This document shows positions 16,870 to 29,135 of a stretch of 64,000 bases of DNA, in pieces; positions within the stretch are counted from its first letter, which is position 1, and every line of letters begins with the position of its first letter. The position numbers and the translations under genes were made by a program. The notes below the pieces were generated by a model that ran no database searches, was not told the DNA's origin, and was given only the letters and a program-made list of their open reading frames with translations. The DNA is from Pseudomonas sp. LS1212 (GTDB taxonomy: Bacteria; Pseudomonadota; Gammaproteobacteria; Pseudomonadales; Pseudomonadaceae): positions 2,309,001 to 2,373,000 of the forward strand of contig NZ_CP102951.1 in NCBI RefSeq assembly GCF_024741815.1. The letters run 5' to 3'.

Positions 16870-19740
16870 ATGAGCAAAGTACAGATCCCGCTGGGCACGG
16901 ACAACGAGTTCATCGCCCGCCACATCGGCCCGCGCGAAGGCGATATCGACGCCATGCTGGCGCTGACCGGCCACGACTCGCTCGACGCGCTGATCGACAG
17001 CGTCATCCCCGACAGCATCAAGGGCACCAGCGTGCTCGAGCTGACCAAGGGGCAGGGCGAGACAGAGGCCCTGGCCGCGATCAAGGCCATCGCCGCGAAG
17101 AACCAGCTGTTTCGCAACCACATCGGCCAAGGCTATTACCCTTGCCATACACCGACGCCGATCCTGCGCAACCTGCTGGAAAACCCGGCCTGGTACACGG
17201 CCTACACGCCGTACCAGCCGGAGATTTCTCAAGGCCGCCTGGAAGCGCTGCTGAACTTCCAGACCCTGATCAGCGACCTGACCGGCATGGAGATCGCCAA
17301 CGCCTCCTTGCTCGATGAAGCCACCGCCGCTGCCGAGGCCATGACCTTCTGCAAACGCCTGGCGAAGAACAAGGCTCCGGCGTTTTTTGCCTCCCGCCAT
17401 TGTCACCCGCAGACCCTCGACGTATTGCGCACGCGCGCCGCACCGCTGGGGATAAAAGTGGTGATCGGTGAAGCCTCGGAGCTGGAGCCCGACGGCCTCG
17501 ACGGCTACTTCGGCCTGCTGCTGCAGTACCCGGCCAGTACCGGTGAAATCCAGGACCACCGTGCCTTGGTGCAGCGCGCCCATGAAGCCGGTGCATTGGT
17601 TGCCGTGGCCGCCGATCTGCTGGCCCTGACCCTGCTGGCAGCGCCTGGCGAGTTCGGTGCCGACGTGGTTCTGGGCAGCGCCCAGCGCTTCGGCGTGCCG
17701 CTGGGCTTCGGCGGCCCGCATGCGGCGTTCTTTGCCACCCGCGATGCCTTCAAGCGCGACATGCCGGGCCGCCTGGTCGGTGTGTCCATCGACCGTCACG
17801 GCAAGCCGGCCCTGCGTCTGGCCATGCAGACCCGCGAACAACATATCCGCCGCGAAAAGGCCACCAGCAACATCTGCACCGCCCAGGTGCTACTGGCCAA
17901 CATCGCCAGCATGTATGCGGTCTACCACGGTCCGCAGGGCCTGCAGCAGATCGCCCGGCGCGTGCATCGCCTGACGTCGATCCTGGTGCAGGGGCTGCAG
18001 CAGCTCGGTCATGAGGTCGAGCAGCAGCACTTCTTCGATACGGTCAGCGTCATCACTGCATGGCCCGTGGCGGATGTACTGGCCGCTGCCAACGCGGCGC
18101 GCATCAACTTGCGCGTGATCGATGACGTGCGCGTGGGGCTGTCGCTGGATGAAACCTGCGAGCAGGCCAGCGTCGAGGCACTGTGGGCGGTGTTCGCCGC
18201 CGAGGGCCAGCGCTTGCCGGACTTCGCTGCGCTGGCCGCCGGCACCGGTGACTGCCTGCCATTGCAGCTGCTGCGCGAATCGCCGTTCCTTCAGCACGAA
18301 GTGTTCAACCGCTATCACTCCGAAACCGAGCTGATGCGCTACCTGCGTCGCCTGGCCGACAAGGACCTGGCCCTGGACCGGACCATGATCGCCCTGGGTT
18401 CGTGCACCATGAAGCTCAACGCTGCCAGCGAGATGATCCCGATCACCTGGCCCGAGTTCGGCGCCTTGCACCCCTTTGCCCCGGCCGGGCAGACATTGGG
18501 TTACCGCCAATTGACCGACGAACTGGAAGCCATGCTCTGCGCGGCCACCGGCTATGACGCCATGTCCCTGCAGCCGAACGCCGGCTCCCAAGGCGAGTAC
18601 GCCGGTTTGCTGGCGATCCGTGCCTACCATGCCAGCCGTGGTGAGGCGGGGCGCGATGTCTGCCTGATCCCGTCGTCGGCCCACGGCACCAACCCGGCCA
18701 CTGCACAGATGGCTGGCATGCGCGTGGTCGTGGTCGCTTGCGATGCCCGTGGCAACGTCGATGTGGCAGACCTGCAAAACAAGGCCGAGCTTCACAAGGA
18801 GCACCTGGCGGCGCTGATGATCACCTATCCCTCGACCCATGGCGTGTTCGAGGACGGTATTGGCCGGATCTGCGAGATCGTCCACGACCACGGCGGCCAG
18901 GTATACCTGGACGGCGCCAACATGAATGCCATGGTCGGCCTCTGTGCGCCAGGCAAGTTCGGTGGCGACGTCTCGCACCTGAACCTGCACAAGACCTTCT
19001 GCATCCCCCACGGCGGTGGCGGCCCGGGCGTCGGCCCGATTGGCGTCAAGGCGCACCTGGCGCCGTTCCTGCCTGGTCACGGGCACATGGAACGCAAGGA
19101 AGGCGCGGTTTGCGCAGCGCCGTATGGCAGCGCCAGCATCCTGCCGATCACCTGGATGTACATCCGCATGATGGGCGGCGAAGGCCTCAAGCGCGCTTCG
19201 CAACTGGCGATACTCAGCGCCAACTACATCGCCCGGCGCCTGGAGGAGCATTACCCGGTGCTCTACACCGGCGAGAACGGTCTGGTCGCGCACGAGTGCA
19301 TCCTTGATCTGCGTCCCCTCAAGGAAGCCAGCGGCATAAGCGTCGAGGACGTGGCCAAGCGCCTGATCGATTTCGGCTTCCATGCGCCGACCATGTCCTT
19401 CCCGGTCGCCGGCACGCTGATGGTGGAACCCACCGAGAGCGAGTCGAAGGAGGAACTGGACCGCTTCTGCGACGCGATGATCAGCATTCGCGAAGAGATC
19501 CGCGCCGTGGAACGCGGCGAGCTGGACCCACACGACAACCCGCTCAAGAACGCGCCGCACACCGCAGCCGAACTGGTCGGCGAGTGGACCCACTGCTACA
19601 GCCGCGAGTTGGCAGTGTACCCGCTGGCATCGTTGCGCGAGGGCAAGTACTGGCCGCCGGTGGGGCGCGTGGACAACGTCTATGGCGACCGCAACCTGGC
19701 CTGCGCCTGTCCACCCATGTCGATCTATCAGGACGCCTGA
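16870..19740 (+). CDS. gcvP: Glycine dehydrogenase (decarboxylating), P protein
   Basis: This PLP enzyme decarboxylates glycine and loads the aminomethyl group on GcvH. It is a full-length single-chain form of 956 residues. The PLP lysine is at about 708 in HLNLHKTFC, followed by the glycine-rich loop PHGGGGPG. No frameshift is seen. Confidence 0.97.
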   Translation: MSKVQIPLGTDNEFIARHIGPREGDIDAMLALTGHDSLDALIDSVIPDSIKGTSVLELTKGQGETEALAAIKAIAAKNQLFRNHIGQGYYPCHTPTPILRNLLENPAWYTAYTPYQPEISQGRLEALLNFQTLISDLTGMEIANASLLDEATAAAEAMTFCKRLAKNKAPAFFASRHCHPQTLDVLRTRAAPLGIKVVIGEASELEPDGLDGYFGLLLQYPASTGEIQDHRALVQRAHEAGALVAVAADLLALTLLAAPGEFGADVVLGSAQRFGVPLGFGGPHAAFFATRDAFKRDMPGRLVGVSIDRHGKPALRLAMQTREQHIRREKATSNICTAQVLLANIASMYAVYHGPQGLQQIARRVHRLTSILVQGLQQLGHEVEQQHFFDTVSVITAWPVADVLAAANAARINLRVIDDVRVGLSLDETCEQASVEALWAVFAAEGQRLPDFAALAAGTGDCLPLQLLRESPFLQHEVFNRYHSETELMRYLRRLADKDLALDRTMIALGSCTMKLNAASEMIPITWPEFGALHPFAPAGQTLGYRQLTDELEAMLCAATGYDAMSLQPNAGSQGEYAGLLAIRAYHASRGEAGRDVCLIPSSAHGTNPATAQMAGMRVVVVACDARGNVDVADLQNKAELHKEHLAALMITYPSTHGVFEDGIGRICEIVHDHGGQVYLDGANMNAMVGLCAPGKFGGDVSHLNLHKTFCIPHGGGGPGVGPIGVKAHLAPFLPGHGHMERKEGAVCAAPYGSASILPITWMYIRMMGGEGLKRASQLAILSANYIARRLEEHYPVLYTGENGLVAHECILDLRPLKEASGISVEDVAKRLIDFGFHAPTMSFPVAGTLMVEPTESESKEELDRFCDAMISIREEIRAVERGELDPHDNPLKNAPHTAAELVGEWTHCYSRELAVYPLASLREGKYWPPVGRVDNVYGDRNLACACPPMSIYQDA

Positions 19741-19809
19741 GGCACCGGCCCGGACGTGTCCGGGCCAAGCCACCTGCTGCCATCAACCGAACAAGAAGGA
19801 AATACGAGC

Positions 19810-21063
<1,254 letters not shown>

Positions 21064-21091
21064 TCCCAGCGTTTGATTTGCGGAGGCATGT

Positions 21092-22468
<1,377 letters not shown>

Positions 22469-22477
22469 GAGTCGTCC

Positions 22478-23587
22478 ATGTCTACCGAACAATTGCTGCA
22501 AACCCCGCTGTACAGCCTGCACCTGGAACTCGGTGCGCGCATGGTGCCTTTTGCCGGCTACGACATGCCGGTCCAGTACCCGCTGGGGGTGCTCAAGGAA
22601 CACCTGCACACCCGCGAGCAGGCCGGCCTGTTCGACGTCTCGCACATGGGCCAGATCCGTTTGCGAGGCGCCGGTGCGGCCAGCGCGCTGGAAACCCTGG
22701 TGCCGGTCGATATCATCGACCTGCCGGTGGGCATGCAGCGCTATGCGCTGTTCACCAATGAAAACGGCGGCATTCTCGACGACCTGATGGTTGCCAACCT
22801 GGGCAACGACGAACTGTTTCTGGTGGTCAACGCCGCCTGCAAGGACCAGGACCTGGCTCACCTGCGCACGCACCTGGGCGACCAGTGCCAGGTTCAGCCA
22901 CTGTTCGAGGAACGCGCCCTGCTCGCCCTGCAAGGTCCGGCCGCGGTGAAGGTGCTCGAGCGCCTGGCCCCTGTGGTGGCGAAGATGACGTTCATGCAGT
23001 TCGCCAGCGTGCAGCTGCTGGGCGTCGATTGCTATGTCAGCCGCTCCGGTTACACCGGCGAAGACGGCTTTGAAATCTCCGTACCGGCCGCCAGTGCCGA
23101 AGCCCTGGCCCGTCGTCTGCTCGCCGAACCCGAAGTCGCCCCGATCGGCCTCGGCGCTCGCGACTCGCTGCGCCTGGAAGCCGGCCTGTGCCTGTATGGC
23201 CATGACATGAATAACGAGACCACCCCGATCGAGGCCAGCCTGCTCTGGGCCATTTCCAAGGCCCGGCGTGCCGCCGGCTTCCCGGGCGCCGAGCGTATCC
23301 TGGCCCAGCAGCGCGATGGTGTGGTCAGCAAGCGCGTCGGGCTGTTGCCCAGAGAGCGCGTTCCGGTGCGTGAAGGTGCGCTGATCGTCAATGCCCGCGA
23401 GGAGGTGATCGGCCGTGTCACCAGCGGCGGCTTCGGCCCCAGTCTGGGCGGACCCCTGGCGATGGGATATGTGGAGAGCGGCTTTGCTGCGCTGGAGACG
23501 GAAGTCTTTGCCCAGGTGCGCGGCAAGCTGGTGCCGATGCTGGTCGTGCGCACGCCGTTCGTGGCGCAACGTTATTACCGTGGCTGA
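22478..23587 (+). CDS. gcvT: Aminomethyltransferase, glycine cleavage T protein
   Basis: This enzyme transfers the methylene group from aminomethyl-GcvH to tetrahydrofolate and releases ammonia. It has 369 residues with the usual GAR-type start (ELGARMVPFAGYDMPVQY) and SRSGYTGEDGFE, plus GLGARDSLRLEAGLCLYGHD. It lies 9 bp after sdaA. Confidence 0.97.
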   Translation: MSTEQLLQTPLYSLHLELGARMVPFAGYDMPVQYPLGVLKEHLHTREQAGLFDVSHMGQIRLRGAGAASALETLVPVDIIDLPVGMQRYALFTNENGGILDDLMVANLGNDELFLVVNAACKDQDLAHLRTHLGDQCQVQPLFEERALLALQGPAAVKVLERLAPVVAKMTFMQFASVQLLGVDCYVSRSGYTGEDGFEISVPAASAEALARRLLAEPEVAPIGLGARDSLRLEAGLCLYGHDMNNETTPIEASLLWAISKARRAAGFPGAERILAQQRDGVVSKRVGLLPRERVPVREGALIVNAREEVIGRVTSGGFGPSLGGPLAMGYVESGFAALETEVFAQVRGKLVPMLVVRTPFVAQRYYRG

Positions 23588-23602
23588 AGCTGGAGCATGA
23601 TC

Positions 23603-24574
23603 ATGAACGAAACCCTGACTGTCGCCACTCGTCCGCAACCCTTGCAGACCGGGATCAAATTGCGCGGCGCCGAGAAGGTGGCGCGCATCCCGGTGAAAAT
23701 CCTCCCGACCGAAGAGGTGCCGCGCAAGCCGGACTGGATCCGCGTCGAGATCCCGACTTCGCCCGAGGTGGCGCGGGTCAAGGCCCTGCTGCGCAAGCAC
23801 AAGCTGCACAGCGTCTGCGAGGAAGCGTCCTGCCCGAACCTGGGCGAGTGTTTCTCCGGCGGCACGGCAACCTTCATGATCATGGGCGACATCTGCACCC
23901 GTCGTTGCCCCTTCTGCGATGTCGGCCACGGTCGGCCCAAGCCGCTGGACGTCGACGAGCCGAAGAACCTGGCCATTGCCATCGCCGACCTGCGCCTGAA
24001 GTACGTGGTCATCACCTCGGTGGACCGCGACGATTTGCGCGACGGCGGCGCCCAGCACTTCGTCGACTGCCTGCGCGAGATCCGCAAGCTGTCGCCGGGC
24101 ATCCAGCTCGAAACCCTGGTGCCGGATTACCGAGGACGAATGGATGTGGCCCTGGCCATTACCGAACAGGAGCCGCCGGATGTGTTCAACCACAACCTGG
24201 AAACGGTGCCGCGGCTGTACAAGGCGGCGCGTCCGGGCTCGGATTTCGAGTGGTCGCTGGACCTGCTGGAAAACTTCAAAAAGCGCGTGCCGGGGGTGCC
24301 GACCAAGTCTGGGCTGATGCTGGGGCTTGGTGAGACCGATGAGGAAGTGATCGAGGTGATGCAGCGCATGCGCGAGCATCAGGTCGACATGCTGACCCTG
24401 GGGCAGTACCTGCAACCGTCGCGCAGCCACCTGCCGGTGCAACGCTTCGTGCACCCGGATACCTTTGCCTGGTTTGCCGAGCAGGGGATGAAGATGGGCT
24501 TCAGGAATGTGGCTTCGAGGCCGTTGGTGCGGTCTTCGTATCATGCCGATCAGCAAGCACACAGCACCCAATAA
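23603..24574 (+). CDS. lipA: Lipoyl synthase, last gene of the gcv operon
   Basis: This radical SAM enzyme inserts two sulfur atoms into octanoyl groups on carrier lysines such as GcvH Lys60. The auxiliary cluster cysteines are in CEEASCPNLGEC, the radical SAM CxxxCxxC is CTRRCPFC, and RSSYHAD is the C-terminal serine-ligand motif. GGAG sits 7 bases before ATG 23603; the ATG at 23597 is too close. It lies 15 bp after gcvT, so it is induced with its own substrate protein. A housekeeping lipA beside lipB would be expected elsewhere. Confidence 0.93.
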   Translation: MNETLTVATRPQPLQTGIKLRGAEKVARIPVKILPTEEVPRKPDWIRVEIPTSPEVARVKALLRKHKLHSVCEEASCPNLGECFSGGTATFMIMGDICTRRCPFCDVGHGRPKPLDVDEPKNLAIAIADLRLKYVVITSVDRDDLRDGGAQHFVDCLREIRKLSPGIQLETLVPDYRGRMDVALAITEQEPPDVFNHNLETVPRLYKAARPGSDFEWSLDLLENFKKRVPGVPTKSGLMLGLGETDEEVIEVMQRMREHQVDMLTLGQYLQPSRSHLPVQRFVHPDTFAWFAEQGMKMGFRNVASRPLVRSSYHADQQAHSTQ

Positions 24575-24589
24575 CACCGCGTCGCCTGC

Positions 24590-24654
24590 ATCGCTGGCAA
24601 GCCAGCTCCCACATGGATCTCCGCGAACCCTGTGGGAGCTGGCTTGCCAGCGAT
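24590..24654. repeat. Paired REP palindrome
   Basis: A 24-base unit starting ATCGCTGGCAAGCCAGCT is followed after 17 bp by its exact inverse. This is the common extragenic palindrome of putida/fluorescens pseudomonads. It recurs at 32717-32810 and as a half unit at 63649-63672. Confidence 0.9.
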
Positions 24655-24691
24655 CGGCCGTGCAGCGGCCGCATTTACTGGCTGTCCAGCA

Positions 24692-25048
24692 CTAGAGCGC
24701 CGAACCTGTTTCTGGCTCCAAAGCCTCCGCCTCAGCCCCATCCAATAACGCATCGATCAACGCCTTGGCCATCTCGACCGAATGCAGCGTCGACCACAGC
24801 AACCCTTGCCTCTCCCTGTCACCCCCATCGTCGCAGGCAGCATAGGCTGAAGCGAACGCGCCTTTGAGCAAGAGTGATGCATGCACCAGGGCATCTTCGG
24901 CTGGAATGCCTGCGCACACGGCGAACAGCGGTGCGTGTCCGGCATCGCAGGCGCCGAACACAGTCAGGGCGGTTTTGTTGAGCGTGCCGGTGGGGGAGGC
25001 GAGAGACTCGTCGGAAACGGCAGGTGGATCGGGAACGATTTTGATCAT
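24692..25048 (-). CDS. DUF3077-type protein (118 aa)
   Basis: The core FAVCAGIPAEDALVHASLLLKGA is typical of the pseudomonad DUF3077 group, whose role is unknown. AGGAG lies just before ATG 25048, so the longer frame to 25189 is not used. The last third is acidic. The DNA upstream of its start holds a long inverted repeat (25119-25257). Confidence 0.7.
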   Translation of the reverse strand: MIKIVPDPPAVSDESLASPTGTLNKTALTVFGACDAGHAPLFAVCAGIPAEDALVHASLLLKGAFASAYAACDDGGDRERQGLLWSTLHSVEMAKALIDALLDGAEAEALEPETGSAL

Positions 25049-25118
25049 GATGCAACTCCTAACGTATGGATAGAAGCCGACAGCATCACTTCCACGTGAT
25101 GGGTGGCGGCCGTACGCC

Positions 25119-25257
25119 GGTGTGGAAGACCGGGACGTTAGGCACCCGGCGCACCCGAAGATGCCCAGCGCACGGCCACCATAAAGCACTGACCAAAAAA
25201 AACGCCAGACTCGATAGCGGCGCTTGTGCGCCTAACGTCGATACGGGCTTCCACACC
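25119..25257. repeat. Long inverted repeat upstream of the DUF3077 gene
   Basis: The arms GGTGTGGAAG...GACGTTAGGC (25119-25143) and GCCTAACGTC...CTTCCACACC (25230-25257) are inverse complements apart from a 3-4 base mismatch near the middle. They enclose about 86 bp with further GC-rich dyads and an A8 run. A small TCGCTG/CAGCGA hairpin follows at 25261-25278. It may be a structured leader RNA or a small mobile repeat. Open frames through it are artefacts of the repeat. Confidence 0.5.
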
Positions 25258-25397
25258 CGATCGCTGAATTTGCAGCGACTGGAGGAGGGTAGTGTGATGG
25301 TGTAGATCGAGCAAGTAAGGCGGTGTCGATCTGATGTGTAGGATATTTCCCGATTTTAAATAGAGGAAGCAGTTTTGTTCCGGGCATCGCAATTCCT

Positions 25398-25518
25398 GTA
25401 GCCGCTGCCATCAGGCTGCGCTCGCCTGCGAAGCAGGCGCAACATCTCAAGATCGCCGGGGAGCCCCTGCGGGACTCCAGCTGGTGCGCCACTGCGACAG
25501 CCTGGCGGCAGCGGCTAC
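25398..25518. repeat. REP-like long inverted repeat
   Basis: GTAGCCGCTGCC (from 25398) and GGCAGCGGCTAC (to 25518) bound a 121-bp element with internal palindromes such as GCCTGCGAAGCAGGC. The same family is present at 46143-46328. Confidence 0.75.
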
Positions 25519-25652
25519 GCCGATCGAGGTGCGCCGAATCTTGTAGATACCGTCTTGCCCCTCACCGGGCAAGTGTTAATTTCGGACCTCATCGCAGGCA
25601 TAGCCTCGGCAGTTTATGCTTGCCCGAATGCTCAGCCCAAGAAGCCCGGCCA

Positions 25653-25691
25653 ATGGATCGATTTCAGGAAATGCAGGTGTTCGTCGCGGCG
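25653..25691 (+). pseudogene. Possible 5' remnant of a LysR-family regulator gene
   Basis: ATG at 25653 opens with MDRFQEMQVFVAA, typical of the first residues of a LysR-type regulator. The sequence then loses all resemblance and stops about 20 codons later. Only about 13 codons support the call, so this is tentative. The rest of the gap 25049-25768 holds the two repeat elements and no gene. Confidence 0.3.
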
Positions 25692-25768
25692 TACGGCGCC
25701 GCGCAGCCTTGGGGCTGCGCTGGCGGTTCGAGGCTTTCTCGCCCAAGAGCCTGCTGACCGGAAGCTGG

Positions 25769-26749
25769 TCAGATGAACTCGGTGTCCGCCCGCCAGCCGT
25801 AGGCACGTTCAAAGGCCCGGGCGAATGACATCAAGTCGGACGCCGGGAGGTGGTTGATGCCGGCCGCGCGCTTGCGTCCGCCGCCGCTGGGGAAGTGACG
25901 GCAGAACGCGTCTGCCGCCAGCGGAGAATGCGCCGGTGTACGCACGCTGACGGTATAACCACCGGCGGTATTGCTCGAGAGCAATGCCAATGCATGGTCT
26001 GGGCTCTGGCTGAGCAGTTGATTGGCCAGCACCCCGATGACCCGGCGCGCCCAAGGCGCAGCAGGCAGGCGATATAAGGTGGCGCCCGGTACCTCGCGCC
26101 AGACGGTCAGGCTGGCTGCCCTGGCCATGTCCGCAAGATAACCGTCCTGCAGGGTGGCGAAGGTTTCACTGCTGCCAATGAAGTCCAGTGGGTCGGCGAA
26201 GGGTTGCAGCGCCTCGGCCAGCTCGGCGGGGTCGAAGTGCAAGTCGCTGATGCGCTCGCCGTAGGCGTTGTAATTCAGGTAAAGGCCCAGCTGTTGGAGC
26301 TGCTCGATCTGCTTGGGCAACAGGCCGTATTGTTCGGCAAGCGCCTGTCCAAGTTCCGCCAACCCGTCGCCGAACGCCGCGACGATCGCCCAGCGGTGGT
26401 GACGACCGCTCAGGTAGTCATTGACCAGTGAGCTGGTGCAGACGTTCGCTGCGGTATTGATGTACGACTCCAGGCCTGGATGGCTGGGCAGGTCCCCGGC
26501 GAAATGATGGTCGAAGTAGCGCACTGTCGCGCCGGCCTGCAGCAGGCGGGCGACATCCTCGCGGTTCTGTTCGTGGGCGATATCCAGCACGGTGACACGG
26601 TCGCCAGGGCCGGCCTGGACTCGCCGCAACAGGCCGATATCGCGTTTTACACCGGTAACCAGTTGGCCCTCAGAGCCTTGTGCCAGGCGTAGTTGCTGCA
26701 ACGCGCACAAACCATCGGCATCGCCATTGAAGGCAAAGTATTGAGTCAT
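25769..26749 (-). CDS. DHH-family phosphoesterase, candidate PAP phosphatase
   Basis: This 326-residue cytoplasmic enzyme has DHH-superfamily metal motifs: GDADG at residues 9-13, VLDIAHE, and FDHH near 79. The C-terminal GGGRKRAAGI is DHHA1-like. Some DHH proteins (NrnA type) hydrolyse 3'-phosphoadenosine 5'-phosphate or short oligonucleotides. The start at 26749 is coupled to the sulfotransferase stop (TGATATG). That context suggests it clears the PAP made by the sulfotransferase; this is inference, and an oligonucleotide or other substrate is possible. Confidence 0.75.
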   Translation of the reverse strand: MTQYFAFNGDADGLCALQQLRLAQGSEGQLVTGVKRDIGLLRRVQAGPGDRVTVLDIAHEQNREDVARLLQAGATVRYFDHHFAGDLPSHPGLESYINTAANVCTSSLVNDYLSGRHHRWAIVAAFGDGLAELGQALAEQYGLLPKQIEQLQQLGLYLNYNAYGERISDLHFDPAELAEALQPFADPLDFIGSSETFATLQDGYLADMARAASLTVWREVPGATLYRLPAAPWARRVIGVLANQLLSQSPDHALALLSSNTAGGYTVSVRTPAHSPLAADAFCRHFPSGGGRKRAAGINHLPASDLMSFARAFERAYGWRADTEFI

Positions 26750-26750
26750 A

Positions 26751-27932
26751 TCAGATCCGGGTTTGCGCATTGATGTGGCGGCTACGGTACGCCGCGTAGT
26801 CCTGCTCCAGCTGGCTTTCGCTCAGACCAAACTGCTCCAGGGTGTAGGCGTGTGCCGCACGTTTGTCCCGGCCGTTCTGCGCCAGCCAGTCGCTCATCGC
26901 GGTGCGTACCTCATCGCCCAGTGGCAGGTTGGCGAAGCGGTAGATGTTCTCGATCACGCCCAGCGGGTCAGTCAGGGTGTCTTCGAACTGCACATCCAGG
27001 AAGCGTTCGGCCGGTAGTTCTGCGCGCACCGCCATGCTGTGGCGGATGGCGCGAGCCATGCGCGCGTTCCATTGTGCGCCGACCTGGCGCGGGTCGGCGG
27101 CTTGGCTGTACATCTGCCAGAGGGTATGGACGAAGCTGGCGATGGAGGGGATGGTCTTGCCTGGCTCGCGGTGTGTAAGGATGACTTGCGCACGGGGGAA
27201 GGTCTTGAACAGCAGTTCCAGGGTGTGCAGGTGCTGCGGGCTCTTGAGCAACCAGCGCCGGCCGGACGGCAACCCGCGCTGTTGCTGCTGCCACTGGAGG
27301 AACTGCAGCATTTTCTTCAGGTAATCATATACCTGGCTCTGGTCCTGACGGTCCAGCCAGGCGGTGTAGCTGGGCACATTGGCGTAGGAGTCCATGGCGC
27401 ACATGAAGGAATGCTCCATGAGCATGAACTCTTCATCGGCCTGCATCGCGTCGAGCGGGTGAATGGACAGGATCTGCGGCATGTATTCCAGCATCGCCGC
27501 GACTTCGGCGCAGGCCCGCGCGGTGCGTTGGCTTGGCTGTTCGATGGATTCGCCCGGCAACGGCGCGGGGTAGCGGGTTTCCCACCAGGTCGCCGAGTGG
27601 AATCGGGGGTCCACTGCGAGGGTGCGTTGCATCAAGGTGGTGCCGGTACGGGGCAGGCCGACGATGACCAAGGGATCGTCGAGGGTTTGCTGTTCGATCT
27701 CCGGGTAGCGACGACAGTAGTCTTCGATCACCAGCCGATTGACCAATTGGCCAAGCAGCTTTTCACGCATCAGCGCCAGGCCCTGGTCGGACAGATTGGC
27801 TTCGGCGTGCAGCGAGTCGATCATCACCTGCAGCGCCTCGCGGTAGTTGCCTGGCCCGAAATCGCTCAAGCCTTGGGCGCGGGCGCTGGCTTCTGCCAGC
27901 AGGTTGTCGAGGTTCAATGGCGAGAGGGTCAT
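26751..27932 (-). CDS. PAPS-dependent sulfotransferase family protein
   Basis: The protein has 393 residues. The PAPS 5'-phosphosulfate loop is PRTGTT at 94-99 after the strand DDPLVIVGL. The 3'-phosphate site is likely the Arg and Ser of HREPGKTIPSIAS. Family members sulfate hydroxyl or amino groups of small molecules or glycans. The start is ATG at 27932, with AAGGA upstream, overlapping the DUF1214 stop (ATGA). The acceptor is not known. It sits between DUF1214 and DHH genes, and a PAPS-making pair is nearby. Confidence 0.85.
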   Translation of the reverse strand: MTLSPLNLDNLLAEASARAQGLSDFGPGNYREALQVMIDSLHAEANLSDQGLALMREKLLGQLVNRLVIEDYCRRYPEIEQQTLDDPLVIVGLPRTGTTLMQRTLAVDPRFHSATWWETRYPAPLPGESIEQPSQRTARACAEVAAMLEYMPQILSIHPLDAMQADEEFMLMEHSFMCAMDSYANVPSYTAWLDRQDQSQVYDYLKKMLQFLQWQQQQRGLPSGRRWLLKSPQHLHTLELLFKTFPRAQVILTHREPGKTIPSIASFVHTLWQMYSQAADPRQVGAQWNARMARAIRHSMAVRAELPAERFLDVQFEDTLTDPLGVIENIYRFANLPLGDEVRTAMSDWLAQNGRDKRAAHAYTLEQFGLSESQLEQDYAAYRSRHINAQTRI

Positions 27933-29053
27933 AGGGAATCCTTGAGGCTGTCGAGCTTGAGGCTTTCGAGTTTGACGATGCGCGTAGTGGGGTGAACGTG
28001 TTCGCTGGCGCCAACCCAGCGCAGGCAAAGGGTGCCCTGGCGGTGGCCTGCGGTTTCCAGCCAGTTCGCAAGGCCCGGGTCGCGGGCACTGAGGATCAGG
28101 GTGACGCCACCCTTGTCGTTGTAGTGAGCCGAGTGTTTGTTCAGGCAGATCCGGTGGTAGCGGTAGTCCAGCGACTCCATCCAGTAGTTGTTGATCTGCA
28201 GGTTCCAGAAGTCGCATTCAGGCACCGATTCGACCTCGATCAGCAGCGCTTCGTCGTCGGCCAGGGCCCAATGCGAGTGGTAATAGAAGATGTTCGGGTC
28301 GCCGCCCACGGCCTGGCACAGGGCCTGGTCGGCCGGCGGCAACTGGTTGCTGTGGGCTTGATAGCCCTGGGCCCAGTCAGCGAACAGGCGGGCGGTGTTT
28401 TCCACGAAGCTGGCGGCGCGTTGCAGGCCTTGGTGCAGGTGATGCGGGTTGAGCGGGCCGGGCTTGTCGACGCTGCCGATGCGTTCGATGCGCAGTTGCG
28501 CGGGCTTCTCGGTTTTACGATTGAGGAAGGTCTGGCGCACGATCAGTGCATTGCTGTCCGGTTCCAGGCGCAGCCAGTTGGCGCCAGAGGGTTGCTGGCT
28601 GAGGATGATCTCGAAGCTGCCGTCTGCGTTCAGTTCCAGGTGTTCGGCATCGATGGCCCCGGTGGGGGTCATGGTGCCGTCGGTTTCGTAGCCGCCTTTC
28701 TGGGTGCCGAAGCTCAGGTAGGCGACGCTGCCACGTTGACCGCTGACTCGGTATGCATTGTTGCCGTTGAGGCGAGCGTACTGGTAGAGATTGTCGGGGT
28801 TGTCCGCGCCGATCTTGCCGGTTTCGTGTGAAGGCGAGAAAAAGCCGGGAAAGTCCGGGTCGGCGAATTCGACGTGCATTTCCAGGGCAATGCGCATCAG
28901 CCGGCTCAGGTAGCGGAAACCTTCGGCGCGGGTGTGCGCGTCGGTGGGGGCCTCGGCGCGCAGAATCTGGTCGCCGCTGCGTTTGAGCACATCGCAGAAG
29001 GCGTGCCATGTCTGGCCGCTGAGCAATTGCTCGTCGATCGAGTCTGTCGTCAT
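27929..29053 (-). CDS. DUF1214-domain protein
   Basis: The protein has 374 residues; the C-terminal half (from about 270) has the DUF1214 pattern ECDFWNLQINNYWMESLDY and VTLILSARDPGLANW. Genes of this kind often stand beside sulfotransferase genes, but no reaction is established. No signal peptide is seen with the start at 29053, which has AGGAG at good spacing. It is first in the operon DUF1214-sulfotransferase-DHH. Confidence 0.75.
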   Translation of the reverse strand: MTTDSIDEQLLSGQTWHAFCDVLKRSGDQILRAEAPTDAHTRAEGFRYLSRLMRIALEMHVEFADPDFPGFFSPSHETGKIGADNPDNLYQYARLNGNNAYRVSGQRGSVAYLSFGTQKGGYETDGTMTPTGAIDAEHLELNADGSFEIILSQQPSGANWLRLEPDSNALIVRQTFLNRKTEKPAQLRIERIGSVDKPGPLNPHHLHQGLQRAASFVENTARLFADWAQGYQAHSNQLPPADQALCQAVGGDPNIFYYHSHWALADDEALLIEVESVPECDFWNLQINNYWMESLDYRYHRICLNKHSAHYNDKGGVTLILSARDPGLANWLETAGHRQGTLCLRWVGASEHVHPTTRIVKLESLKLDSLKDSL

Positions 29054-29135
29054 CGTGCATCTCCTGTCGTCCAGGGCGGTGCCGATGCACAACCCTCTGG
29101 CATCTACCCTATAAATGCGGGCAACCGGTCTTCTT

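Noticed and set aside
25138..25392. An 84-codon minus frame through the inverted repeat
   Set aside because: It runs through the 25119-25257 repeat. Such frames are usually artefacts of the repeated DNA.
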